Source: a bacterium (GTDB lineage Bacteria > Actinomycetota > Acidimicrobiia > Spongiisociales > Spongiisociaceae). From it: 64,000 nucleotides of DNA. The notes beneath the pieces are model-generated. The model made no database searches. It was not told the DNA's origin and was given only the letters and a program-made list of their open reading frames with translations. The stretch covers positions 100,113 through 164,112 of the forward strand of contig JAPPGU010000036.1 of NCBI GenBank assembly GCA_028821265.1. The letters run 5' to 3'. Shown in pieces: positions 15,196-24,262 of the stretch. A program made the position numbers and the translations under genes. The first letter of the stretch is position 1; each line of letters begins with the position of its first letter.

Positions 15196-16959
15196 CTACA
15201 TGCGAGCCGGAACTTCGATACCCAGCAGGTCGAGCAGGAGTTCCAGCACCCGGCGCGTGGTCCGGACCGTCCCCAACCATGAGGACTGCAGCCCGGGGTC
15301 GGGCTCGGTCAGGATGTGGCAGGCCTCGTAGAAACGGCTGAAGTCGGCCGCCACCTCGTAGGCGAACTCAGCCAGATGGTTGGGGGCGCGCAGTTCAATG
15401 GCCCGGTCGATCACCTCGGGTAGCTGGAGGAGGCGTAGCACGAGCCTGGTCTCCGTCTCGTGGCGCGGCGGCAGGACGGTACCCGGCGCCAATCCCTGAC
15501 GGGAGGCCCGCGCCAGGATCGAATCCATGCGCACGGTCGCCATCTGCAGGTAGGGACCGGTCTTACCTTCCAGCGCGGTGAAGCGGCGCACGTCGAAGAC
15601 GTAGTTGGACGTACGGTTGTTGACCAGGTCGCCGAACTTGAGGGCGGCGATCCCGACCTGACGCGCTATCACCGCTCGTTCGGCCCCGGGATAGAGGGCT
15701 GCCAGATCCGACTCTTCCAGACGGGCCGCCGCGGCGTTCGTGACCATGTCGATCAGGTCTCCCAACCTGAGCACACCGCCCTCCCGTGTCTTGAAGGGTG
15801 TGCCATCAGGCCCGTTCATGGTTCCGAATCCGATGTGCTCCATGGCTGCCCCTCCGGACAGGCCGGCCCGGCGGGCGGCCCGGAACACCTGCTCGAGGTG
15901 GTAGGACTGGCGAGAGTCGACCACGTAGAGGATTAGGTCCGCCCCCAGTTCCGAGACCCTCATCTGGATGGTGGCCACGTCGGTGGTGCCGTATAGGAAG
16001 GCCCCGTGGGAGGTCTCCAGCACGAGGGGCGTGATCTCGGCCTTGTCGTCAGGCCGGCTCACTTCGATCACCACCGCTCCAGCCGACCGGACCGCAATCC
16101 CCCGGGCGAGGGTCCCATCCACCATCGGTCGGAGCAGGTCCCGGACCGTGCTCTCCCCGTACCAGAGGTCGAACTCCACCCCCAGGTCGGAGAAGTCCTG
16201 CTCCTGGGAGGCGCGGGACACCCGGACGAAGTGCTCCCAGATGGCCACGTACCCGGGCCGGCCCGACTGGAGCTCGGTGGTGGCAAGCCGGGCCTCCGCG
16301 GCCACCGCCTCGTCATCTGCGACTTGCCGGGCCATCTCCGGATACCACTCCTGGAGATCGGCCAGGGTGACGTCGAGGGGGTCTTGGTAGGGACCCTCGT
16401 AGGATCCGTCGAAGTGAGCCAGGTCGGGATGGCGCCGGCGGGTAGCCACGATGAGCATGCCCATCTGCAGGCCCCAGTCACCGAAGTGGGCGTCTCCCAG
16501 CACCTCGTGTCCGGCGAAGCGGAACAGCCGCTTGAGCGTGTCCCCGATGATCGTGGCCCGAAGGTGCCCGACATGCATCGCCTTGGCGACGTTCGGCCCC
16601 GCAAAGTCCACTATCACGTTAAGCGGTTGCCCGACCGGGGGCACCCCCAACCTCTCGTCCCGCGCCATGGCGTCCACGCCGTCGGCGAGGGTCCGACCGG
16701 TCACGGTCAGGTTGATGAAACCCGGCCCGGCGATCGAAACCGAAGCGAGCCTGTGGTCGCCCTCGATCCACCTCACCACTTCCCCGGCTATGTCGCGAGG
16801 GCTACGACCGGCGCTCCGAGCGGTGGCCAGCGCGCCGTTGCATTGGAACTGGCCCAGGTCGGGACGATCCGAGACTTGAACGCCGCCGAACGAGGCATCG
16901 AGACCGGCGGCTTCGAAGCCGGCCGCCACGATCCTGGTCAGATCCGAGAGAAGGCTCAT
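15196..16959 (-). CDS. argS: Arginyl-tRNA synthetase
   Basis: ArgRS charges tRNA-Arg. With the ATG at 16957-16959 it has 587 aa; an upstream GTG would add nine residues without support. It begins with an Arg-tRNA-synthetase N-terminal domain. The class I HIGH motif is HVGH in NVAKAMHVGHL. The KMSK loop is degenerate (FKTREGGVLRL), as in many ArgRS. The C-terminal DALR anticodon domain ends near LLDLLGIEVPARM. It is the last gene of a long minus-strand series, separated from the prepilin peptidase by a heptamer array. Confidence 0.96.
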   Translation of the reverse strand: MSLLSDLTRIVAAGFEAAGLDASFGGVQVSDRPDLGQFQCNGALATARSAGRSPRDIAGEVVRWIEGDHRLASVSIAGPGFINLTVTGRTLADGVDAMARDERLGVPPVGQPLNVIVDFAGPNVAKAMHVGHLRATIIGDTLKRLFRFAGHEVLGDAHFGDWGLQMGMLIVATRRRHPDLAHFDGSYEGPYQDPLDVTLADLQEWYPEMARQVADDEAVAAEARLATTELQSGRPGYVAIWEHFVRVSRASQEQDFSDLGVEFDLWYGESTVRDLLRPMVDGTLARGIAVRSAGAVVIEVSRPDDKAEITPLVLETSHGAFLYGTTDVATIQMRVSELGADLILYVVDSRQSYHLEQVFRAARRAGLSGGAAMEHIGFGTMNGPDGTPFKTREGGVLRLGDLIDMVTNAAAARLEESDLAALYPGAERAVIARQVGIAALKFGDLVNNRTSNYVFDVRRFTALEGKTGPYLQMATVRMDSILARASRQGLAPGTVLPPRHETETRLVLRLLQLPEVIDRAIELRAPNHLAEFAYEVAADFSRFYEACHILTEPDPGLQSSWLGTVRTTRRVLELLLDLLGIEVPARM

Positions 16960-16985
16960 ACGAACCCGGCAGGATACAGCAATCA

Positions 16986-17027
16986 CTAGTTGATAGTTGC
17001 TAGTTGATAGCTAATAGTTGATAGTTA
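16986..17027. repeat. Heptamer tandem array, 6 units
   Basis: Six consecutive 7-mers: CTAGTTG, ATAGTTG, CTAGTTG, ATAGCTA, ATAGTTG, ATAGTTA. It is a strongly AT-rich patch in GC-rich DNA, between the argS start and the prepilin peptidase stop. The unit matches the three-unit array after erpA. Confidence 0.85.
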
Positions 17028-17035
17028 TATGGGAA

Positions 17036-17776
17036 CTAGAAACCAAGAGCCATCGCGAACCAGGCGCCGGCGACCATGAAGGGGCCGAACGGCAGGTGAT
17101 CGTGGCGGGTGATGCGGCGCAGGGCCAGCAGCAGGACGCCCACTGCTCCGGCCAGCAGGAACGCGCCAACCAGGGCCGCCACGGCGGTTGCCCAGCCGCT
17201 GTAGCCGGCGAACAGCCCCAGCAGGAGGGCCAGCTTGACGTCGCCCATCCCGATGGCTCCTCGGGTCACCAGCGCCGGGACCAGCAGCGCGACGGAGTAA
17301 CCGAGGCCGCTGGCCAACGCTTCCGGCACGTCGCCGATCCGACCGTCCAGAAGCGCGCCGCCGGAGAGCAGTAGCAAACCAACCGCGGTGCCGGGTACGA
17401 GCACCCGGTTGGGAAGACGGTAGCTCCGGAGATCGACGAAGCTCAGCGCCACCGTCACCGTCACCATCCAGAGAAACGATGCCAGGGTCCACCGCACACC
17501 GACCAACCCGACCGTCCCGGCCCAGGCAACTGCAGTCACCGGCTCCACCAGCCGGTAGAAAGCCCCGGCCGGCCGGTGGCATCGTGGACAGAAGTCCCCG
17601 CTTCCTGCCCACCACCAGAGAGGCACGAAGTCCGCCGGTCGGACGGGACAGCCGCAGGTCGGACGGCAGGCCAATGCCGACCTGAACGGCGCCCGCTCCA
17701 GCTCGGCCCGGATCAGGCTCACCAGCAGTCGGCCCGCAAACAGGCCCAGAACTCCCGCGACCAGGTAGAGGGGCAC
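17036..17776 (-). CDS. Prepilin peptidase (A24 family)
   Basis: Membrane aspartic peptidase that removes leader peptides from type IV pilin-like proteins. 246 aa from a GTG three bases after the aroE stop. The two catalytic aspartates lie in SFVDLRSYRLPNR and GMGDVKLA, the diagnostic A24 pair. The N-terminal CxxC pairs (CRPTCGC and CPRCHRP) form the zinc-binding methylase-type loop. About seven hydrophobic helices are visible. Position after aroE is common in actinobacteria. No pilin genes are present in the window. Confidence 0.92.
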   Translation of the reverse strand: MPLYLVAGVLGLFAGRLLVSLIRAELERAPFRSALACRPTCGCPVRPADFVPLWWWAGSGDFCPRCHRPAGAFYRLVEPVTAVAWAGTVGLVGVRWTLASFLWMVTVTVALSFVDLRSYRLPNRVLVPGTAVGLLLLSGGALLDGRIGDVPEALASGLGYSVALLVPALVTRGAIGMGDVKLALLLGLFAGYSGWATAVAALVGAFLLAGAVGVLLLALRRITRHDHLPFGPFMVAGAWFAMALGF

Positions 17777-17779
17777 CGC

Positions 17780-18592
17780 CTAGCGGGTCGCGGGCTCGGT
17801 GGGCGGATCGCCGTGTCCGGCGAGCGCCGCCAGCATGACGCTAGGAGGCACCTCCACACCGGTCCAGATGGCGAACGAAGCCGCCCCCTGGCCGACCAGC
17901 ACCAACTCCCCCGACGCGACCGGCAGGTTCCGCGCCGCCAGCACAGCTTCGGCCGGGGTCGGCCCGCCCCCGTAGGCCAGTTCCACCAGACCCCCCGCCT
18001 CGTCCAGCACGCCGGCCGGGAGGGCCTCGCCACGCATGCCGAGCGGGGTGGCGTTGACCAGTACCGCACCCGGCACCGGCTCCCCCCACGGAGCCACCCC
18101 GGCCGTGGCGCCCACTCGGGCTACCAGCTGATGGGCTGCTTCCGGACGCCGCGCCGCCACGAAGACCTCGTGATCGGCCAGAGCCAGGAGGGCCGCGGCG
18201 GCAGCGGAACCCGCGCCCAGCAGCAACACCGGAGCATCGGCCGGGAGTCGGGCGTGCCGCCAGGCGAAGCGCACCCCTTGGGGGTCGGTGGAGTCGGCAT
18301 GAAGCCGGCCGTCCTCCATCCAGAGGGTATTAGCGCCGCCCGAGCGAACCACGGCTCCCGAGCGCCGGTCGGCCAACCCGGCTGCCAGAGCCTTATGGGG
18401 CATCGTCACGTTGGCGCCGGTCAAGCGCCCGGATCGGAGATCGTCCGCCGCCCGTCTCATGCCGCGGTGGTCAACCCGGCGCCTGCTGTACGTGCCCTCG
18501 AGTCCGGCGAACTCCAGCGCGGCGGCGTGGATGACCGGCGAGAGCGAATGGGCCACCGGGTCGCCGAGGACCGCCAGGCGGAGGTCGGCCAT
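17780..18592 (-). CDS. aroE: Shikimate dehydrogenase
   Basis: AroE reduces 3-dehydroshikimate with NADPH in aromatic amino acid synthesis. 270 aa. The substrate site is seen in SLSPVIH (about residues 16-22) and NVTMPHKA with the catalytic lysine. NTLW and STDPQGV follow. The nucleotide-binding GAGSAAAAALL sits near residue 125. The usual NTD before the glycine reads STD here, a mild change. It lies five bases after mltG in the same series. Confidence 0.93.
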   Translation of the reverse strand: MADLRLAVLGDPVAHSLSPVIHAAALEFAGLEGTYSRRRVDHRGMRRAADDLRSGRLTGANVTMPHKALAAGLADRRSGAVVRSGGANTLWMEDGRLHADSTDPQGVRFAWRHARLPADAPVLLLGAGSAAAAALLALADHEVFVAARRPEAAHQLVARVGATAGVAPWGEPVPGAVLVNATPLGMRGEALPAGVLDEAGGLVELAYGGGPTPAEAVLAARNLPVASGELVLVGQGAASFAIWTGVEVPPSVMLAALAGHGDPPTEPATR

Positions 18593-18597
18593 CCAGA

Positions 18598-19725
18598 TCA
18601 GCCGATCCCCAGGGCGTCCGCCTGCTGCTTGGCCACCAGGAAGTCGTCGTAGTCGCTGAAGAAGGAGTGGGCGCCGTCGTCCGAGGTGAGAACGTAAAAG
18701 AGGTAGTCGGTGTCCGCCGGGTCGATGACCGCTTCGATGGACTTGGCGCCTGCCGCACCGATCGGCGTCGGCGGGAGACCGGCTATCAGGTAGGTGTTGT
18801 AAGGGGACTCGAACTGGAGGTCCTCGAGCGTCGGCGACCGGCCCCGGTCCGCCATGGCGTAGAGAACGGTGGCGTCGATCTGGAGCGGCATGCCCCGCTC
18901 CAGCCGGTTATTGATAACGCTGGCGATCAGCGGCCGGTCCTCATCCGTACCGGCCTCGGCCTCCACCAGAGAGGCCATCACCAGGCCTTCGTACACCGAG
19001 AGTCCTCGCCCGGTAACCGCGGACCAGTCGTACGTCTCCAGACGTCGCTCCAGCTCGGTAGCCAGCCTTTGCAGCATCTCGGCCGGTGTGGCGTTACCAA
19101 AGAACTCGTAGGTAGCCGGGAACAGGAGGCCCTCCCATACCGTCCTGTCGAGACCGACGGGCAGGTAGGCGGATGTCACGTCCCCGCTCAGGAGGGCCGC
19201 CGTGAAGTCCTCCTCCGAATAGTTGCGGGTGGCCTGGGCCAGCACGTCCAGGAGCTCGGCGAGCCGGAGTCCCTCAACCACCGTCACCCGGAACACATCG
19301 AGGGACGGCCCCGCTATGAGGAGGTCCACGATCTCGTCGAGGTCGGTCCCGGTAACCAACTCGTAGGTACCGGCCTTGAGGAGGCTGCCTGCCTCACGCG
19401 TCCGGACCAACGACTCGAACTCGATGGCGGAGGGCACCACGCCGTTGCCCACGAGGATGCCGGCGATGCTACGGGCGCTGGACCCCGACGGGATCTCCAC
19501 CACCACGGTGCGACCCGGCTCGACCTCGGCGGTCTGATCCCCTCCACCGAGCCCGCCCAGCCGGTTGACCCAGTCGCCCAGGCCGGCGCCCCCCACCACC
19601 AGGGCGTAGGCGACGACGGCAGCTACGAGAAGGCCGGTGATGGCGCCTCGGGCTCGGATAAGCAATCGGTCCTCACCTCGGTTGTAACCCTCCGGTGGAA
19701 CGTCCGGTCGCCGGTAGGCACTCAT
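18598..19725 (-). CDS. mltG: Endolytic murein transglycosylase MltG
   Basis: MltG cleaves nascent peptidoglycan strands and may set chain length. 375 aa with one N-terminal membrane helix (about residues 27-46) and a YceG domain outside. The catalytic glutamate lies in MASLVEAEA, followed by the family segment VINNRLERGMPLQIDATVLY. The LysM-like part before it reads SARSIAGILVGNGVV. The gene overlaps ruvX by four bases. Its place next to ruvX is conserved in many bacteria. Confidence 0.95.
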   Translation of the reverse strand: MSAYRRPDVPPEGYNRGEDRLLIRARGAITGLLVAAVVAYALVVGGAGLGDWVNRLGGLGGGDQTAEVEPGRTVVVEIPSGSSARSIAGILVGNGVVPSAIEFESLVRTREAGSLLKAGTYELVTGTDLDEIVDLLIAGPSLDVFRVTVVEGLRLAELLDVLAQATRNYSEEDFTAALLSGDVTSAYLPVGLDRTVWEGLLFPATYEFFGNATPAEMLQRLATELERRLETYDWSAVTGRGLSVYEGLVMASLVEAEAGTDEDRPLIASVINNRLERGMPLQIDATVLYAMADRGRSPTLEDLQFESPYNTYLIAGLPPTPIGAAGAKSIEAVIDPADTDYLFYVLTSDDGAHSFFSDYDDFLVAKQQADALGIG

Positions 19726-20165
19726 TCGACCCTCGCGCGGGCTTGGCTATCGAGATAACCCTGGAGCATCACCGCGGCCGCCACCTTGTCGATCCGTCGG
19801 CGGCGCTTAGCACGGGAGGTCCCGGCCGCCACCAGGACGCCTTCCGCGATCCGGGTGGTGAGCCGCTCGTCATACAGGACCACGTCCACCCCCACGAGGG
19901 GCCGGAGCCGATTGACGAACCGGCGGGTCCTGCGGGCGGCCGCCTGTTCGGTGCCATCGAGCGAGACCGGCAGCCCCACCACCACCTTGTCCACATCCTC
20001 CGAACCGACCAGGTCGGCCAACCGGCGTCCGAGCCCGGGGCCCGCCTCGAACACTCCGAAGGGATGGGCCGCGATACCGAGACGGTCGGAAAGCGCAACG
20101 CCCACGCGCCGGCTTCCGTAGTCGATGCCCATGATGCGGCTGGCTCCTCCCGGTCCGGCGCTCAT
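19722..20165 (-). CDS. ruvX: RuvX/YqgF putative Holliday-junction resolvase or 16S rRNA pre-processing nuclease
   Basis: 147 aa with an RNase H-like fold. The first acidic site is GIDYGSRRVGVAL, followed by VVGLPVSLDGTE and YDERLTT, the family acidic residues. YqgF proteins mature the 5' end of 16S rRNA in E. coli; a resolvase role is also proposed. The ATG shares one base with the alaS stop (TGATG). The pairing alaS-ruvX-mltG-aroE is a common conserved string. Confidence 0.94.
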   Translation of the reverse strand: MSAGPGGASRIMGIDYGSRRVGVALSDRLGIAAHPFGVFEAGPGLGRRLADLVGSEDVDKVVVGLPVSLDGTEQAAARRTRRFVNRLRPLVGVDVVLYDERLTTRIAEGVLVAAGTSRAKRRRRIDKVAAAVMLQGYLDSQARARVE

Positions 20166-22786
20166 CAGGCACTCAGACGGCGCGCCACCGCCTCCCGGAT
20201 CGCGTCCAGAGCCTCGCCTACCTTGTCGCCCCTGGGTCCGCCCGCCTGTGACAACTCGGGATCGCGACTGCCGCCTCCTCCGAGGAGCTTGGCGCCCACC
20301 AGCACCAGATCGGCCACCGAGACACCCCTGTCGACCAGGTCACGGGTCGCCAGGCCGACCAGCGCCCCCTTTCCGCCCGCCCGGCTCCCCAGCACCACGA
20401 CGCCGGACCCGAGCCGGTCCCGGACCTGCGCCCCCACCTGGCGCAACGCCACCGGGGCGTGATCGTCGAGTTCGGCCACCAGCCACGAGGTATCGCCGGT
20501 ACGCCGGGCGGCACCGGCCAGGTCGGCGGCGATCGCAGTCCTCTCCTGCCGGCGGCGCTGGTCCAATTCGCTCTGGATGGCGTCGGCCCGCTCGGCGAGC
20601 CGGCGCACTCCCGCCGGGACCTCCGACATCGACAGGCCAAGGAAGCGACCTACGTCGGTCAGTTGCTCCCTCGCTTCCCTGGCATAGGAATAGGCGGCCA
20701 TACCGGTCAGAGCCTCCACCCGGCGCACGTTCGATCCGATAGAGGATTCGGAGGTGACCAGCAGCGGTCCTACCTCCGCGGAACTGCCCACATGGGTGCC
20801 ACCGCAGAACTCGACCGAGAAGTCCCCCACCGAGACCACCCGCACCCGCTCACCGTACTTGTCACCGAAGAAGGCCAGCGCCCCCATCGCCTCGGCCTCG
20901 TCCTTGGACGTCTCGAGCAGGCCCACATGATGGTTGTCCACGACCCGCTGGTTGACCAACTGCTCCACCTCGCCGAGCTCTTCGGCGGCCACCGCCGTGT
21001 AGTGGCTGAAGTCGAAGCGGAGCCGCCCGTCCTGGACCAGGGAACCGGCCTGGTTGGCGTGCTCCCCTATCACCTCCCGGAGCGCCCAATGGAGGAGGTG
21101 AGTACCGGTGTGGGACTTGCGGATGCGGTCGCGCCGGGGGCTGTCGACACGGGCATCCACTTCCTGGCCGGTCTGGACGAACCCGCTCTTCACCTTGCCG
21201 TGGTGGCCGTGCAAGCCGGTCACGGCCGCTTGCGTGTCGCCTACCTCGATCTGTCCGGTCACCGACGCGATCAACCCGACATCACCCACCTGCCCACCGG
21301 CCTCGGCGTAGAACGGTGACCTGTTCAGGAAGACCTCCACCTCCTGACCCTTCTCGGCCCTCTCCACCAACTCCCCCTCCCGGAGTATGGCCAGGACCAG
21401 GGCGGGCGAGTCGTCCCTGACGTAACCCAGGAACTCGGTGGGGCCTACGGTGTCGAGGATTCGCTTGTAGGAGTCCACGCGGACCGCCTCGGCTCCCCCC
21501 TTCCAAGCGGCCTTGGCGCGGGCCCTCTGGGCGGCCATCTCGGCCTCGAACCCGTCCAGGTCCACCTCGCGCCGCTGCTCCTCCACGATCTCCCGGGTGA
21601 GGTCGATCGGGAAGCCGTACGTGTCATGCAGCTTGAAGGCCAGGGCGCCCGACACAACGGCACCCGGCTCCGAACCCACCAGTGCCTCGTCCAGCATCTG
21701 GGTCCCGGCGGCGAGGGTGCGCCGGAATCGGGACTCCTCACGCTCGAAGACGTGCCGGATGAAGTCGAGGTTGGCCTTGAGTTCCGGGTAGGCATCCTCC
21801 ATGATGTCGGCGGTCACCTCGGCCAGCCGGGGCATGATGAGGCTCTCGCTACCCAGTTGCCAGGCGTGGCGCACCGCTCGACGGATCAGGCGCCTCACCA
21901 CGTAACCCCGGCCTTCGTTTCCGGGCAGGGCGAGGTCGCCGATGAGGAACGTGGAGGCGCGGGCGTGGTCGGCCAGCAGGCGAAGCGCCACGTCGACCCG
22001 TTCGTCCTCGCCATAGGTCCGGCCCAGGGCCCCGGAGGCGGCCGCCAGCACGTCATGGACGCAGTCGGCCTCGAAAAGAGTGTCGACTCCCTGGAGGATC
22101 ATGGCCAGACGCTCCAGCCCGGTGCCAGTATCAATCCCCTTGGCAGGGATGTCGCCGACAACGTGATAGGGCTCATCCTGGATGTTCTGCATGAAGACCA
22201 GGTTCCAGAGCTCCACGAACCGGTCCTCGCCACCACCGATCGGGCCCCCGTCAGGCCCGTAGGCAGGGCCCCGGTCGATGAAGATCTCCGAGCACGGACC
22301 GCACGGACCGGGAATGCCCATCTGCCAGAAGTTGTCCTTACCGCCCCGCTGCACCCGATCAGGTGGAACCCCGATCGAGTCGATCCAGATCTCCTCGGCC
22401 TCGTCGTCGGTCTCGTACACCGTGTACCAGAGACGTTCGGGATCCAGGCCGAGCGGTCCGGTGACGAAATCGAAGGCGTAGCGGATGGCCAGTTCCTTGA
22501 AGTAGTCACCGAAGGAGAAGTTGCCGAGCATCTCGAACATGGTGAGATGGCGGGCAGTGGTGCCGATGATGTCGATGTCGACCGTTCGCACGCACTTCTG
22601 GATGCTGACCGCCCGGGGCCAGGGCGGCTCCTCCTCCCCGAGGAAATAGGGCTTGAACGGGACCATGCCGGCGTTGGTCACGAGCAGCGTCGGGTCGGTG
22701 GGGATCAGCGACGCGGACGGCCGAACTACGTGATTGCGTTCGGCAAAGAAGTCGGTGAAGGCGCGCCGGATGGCATTGGCTCGCAT
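20165..22786 (-). CDS. alaS: Alanyl-tRNA synthetase
   Basis: AlaRS charges tRNA-Ala. 873 aa, the normal length. The class II catalytic core fills about residues 1-240 (FFAERNHVVRPSASLIP start). The editing domain has the zinc-type motif GTHLLHWALR and FCGGTHVGS. The C-terminal oligomerisation and DHHA1 part contains LLGGGGSRDPELSQAGG. The intergenic stretch of 105 bases before it holds nothing recognisable. Confidence 0.97.
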   Translation of the reverse strand: MRANAIRRAFTDFFAERNHVVRPSASLIPTDPTLLVTNAGMVPFKPYFLGEEEPPWPRAVSIQKCVRTVDIDIIGTTARHLTMFEMLGNFSFGDYFKELAIRYAFDFVTGPLGLDPERLWYTVYETDDEAEEIWIDSIGVPPDRVQRGGKDNFWQMGIPGPCGPCSEIFIDRGPAYGPDGGPIGGGEDRFVELWNLVFMQNIQDEPYHVVGDIPAKGIDTGTGLERLAMILQGVDTLFEADCVHDVLAAASGALGRTYGEDERVDVALRLLADHARASTFLIGDLALPGNEGRGYVVRRLIRRAVRHAWQLGSESLIMPRLAEVTADIMEDAYPELKANLDFIRHVFEREESRFRRTLAAGTQMLDEALVGSEPGAVVSGALAFKLHDTYGFPIDLTREIVEEQRREVDLDGFEAEMAAQRARAKAAWKGGAEAVRVDSYKRILDTVGPTEFLGYVRDDSPALVLAILREGELVERAEKGQEVEVFLNRSPFYAEAGGQVGDVGLIASVTGQIEVGDTQAAVTGLHGHHGKVKSGFVQTGQEVDARVDSPRRDRIRKSHTGTHLLHWALREVIGEHANQAGSLVQDGRLRFDFSHYTAVAAEELGEVEQLVNQRVVDNHHVGLLETSKDEAEAMGALAFFGDKYGERVRVVSVGDFSVEFCGGTHVGSSAEVGPLLVTSESSIGSNVRRVEALTGMAAYSYAREAREQLTDVGRFLGLSMSEVPAGVRRLAERADAIQSELDQRRRQERTAIAADLAGAARRTGDTSWLVAELDDHAPVALRQVGAQVRDRLGSGVVVLGSRAGGKGALVGLATRDLVDRGVSVADLVLVGAKLLGGGGSRDPELSQAGGPRGDKVGEALDAIREAVARRLSA

Positions 22787-22891
22787 CCGTTGCAGGTTAG
22801 CCCTGAGCGGCAGGTTGCCGGTGACCCCGGATCAGGAGCGCGAATTCACTCATCCACGGTGCGAACCCGAGCCACGACCGTCCTATCGGTG

Positions 22892-24250
22892 CTAATCGCC
22901 TGCCCTGGTAGGACGGCCCAGTACCCGGTCCCATTCCTCGAGCCGGTCGGCAACGCCCGCCTCCCTGCCCTGGCGGGTGGGTCGATAGAGGATCCTCCCC
23001 TCCATCTGCTCCGGAAGGTGAGGCTGCTGAACGAGATGTCCCGGTCCCGTGTGGGGATCAACATATCCCGCCGGCGTGCCGTCTACCTGCGACGACACCA
23101 GCCGCCCGCCGGTGGAGCGGAGATGGGCGGGAACGGTGGCGGCGGGTGTCTCCTCGACCGCCCGGCGGGTCGCGCCCATCGATCTCTTCACCGAGTCGGA
23201 CTTGGGAGCGGTGGCCAGGTAGATCGCGGCCTGCGACAGGTTGTAGGCCGCCTCGGGCAGGCCGACCATCGCCAGGGCCTGAGCGGCGGCCACCGCCTGG
23301 ACCAGAGCGTCCGGGTCGGCCATGCCCACGTCCTCGGAGGCGAAGATGACCATCCGTCGTGCCACGAACTCCGGATCCTCGCCTGCCGACAGCATGGTGT
23401 GGAGCCAGTAGAGGGCGGCGTCGGGGTCGGAGCCCCGCATCGACTTTATGAAGGCCGAGATGACGTCGTAGTGCTGGTCGCCCTTCTTGTCGTAGCGGAT
23501 GATGCGGCGCTGGAGGGCCTCCTCCACATCCCGGTAGGTGATGGTGGTCCGTCCGCCGCCGCCGGCCACGATGGCGGCCAGTTCCAAGACGTTGAGCGAT
23601 AGCCGGGCGTCCCCTCCCGCCCGACGGGCCAGGGCCTCGGCGGCCGACGGGTCGATCGCCATCGCTGCGGAACCCAGCCCCCTCTCGCGGTCGGTCAGGG
23701 CCCGCTCGAGAAGCTCGACCACTTCGGCAGCGGACAGCGGAACCAGACGGAGCAGGGTGCATCGGCTGATCAGGGGGGAGTTGACCTCGAAGAACGGGTT
23801 CTCGGTGGTAGCGCCGACCAGTATGACGGTGCCGTTCTCGACCCCGGGCAGCAGGGCGTCCTGCTGGGCCTTGTTGAAGCGATGGATCTCGTCCAGGAAG
23901 AGCACCGTTCGAGTCCCTTGCTCCCCGAGCCGGCGCTCCGCTCCCTCCAGGACCCGGCGGACGTCACGCACCCCGTGAGCGGACGCGGTCAGCTGCTCGA
24001 ATACCGCGTCGCTCTCGGAGGCCATGAGCCGGGCCAGGGTCGTCTTACCGGTACCCGGCGGTCCGAACAGCAGGACCGACACCAGGCGGCCGGATTCGAC
24101 CATGGCGCGGAATGCGGCGCCCTTCCCGAGAAGATCGGGCTGGCCCACCACCTCTTGCAAGGACCGGGGACGCATGCGGTCGGCCAGCGGGGCCACCCGG
24201 CGCCGGCGTCTCTCCCGGCCGGCGGAGAACAGGTCGGGTTCGGACGGCAT
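22892..24250 (-). CDS. rarA: Replication-associated recombination protein A (RarA/MgsA)
   Basis: A clamp-loader-related AAA+ ATPase acting at stalled replication forks. 452 aa. Walker A is GPPGTGKTTLARLMA and Walker B FLDEIHRFNKAQQ. The sensor region reads GATTENPFFEVNSPLISRC, a family signature. The tetramerisation part has KSMRGSDPDAALYWLH. It lies 12 bases after aspS's end in transcription order terms (aspS is downstream of hisS and upstream of rarA), so aspS, rarA and alaS read in one direction. Confidence 0.95.
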   Translation of the reverse strand: MPSEPDLFSAGRERRRRRVAPLADRMRPRSLQEVVGQPDLLGKGAAFRAMVESGRLVSVLLFGPPGTGKTTLARLMASESDAVFEQLTASAHGVRDVRRVLEGAERRLGEQGTRTVLFLDEIHRFNKAQQDALLPGVENGTVILVGATTENPFFEVNSPLISRCTLLRLVPLSAAEVVELLERALTDRERGLGSAAMAIDPSAAEALARRAGGDARLSLNVLELAAIVAGGGGRTTITYRDVEEALQRRIIRYDKKGDQHYDVISAFIKSMRGSDPDAALYWLHTMLSAGEDPEFVARRMVIFASEDVGMADPDALVQAVAAAQALAMVGLPEAAYNLSQAAIYLATAPKSDSVKRSMGATRRAVEETPAATVPAHLRSTGGRLVSSQVDGTPAGYVDPHTGPGHLVQQPHLPEQMEGRILYRPTRQGREAGVADRLEEWDRVLGRPTRAGD

Positions 24251-24262
24251 CCCGGTTACCGG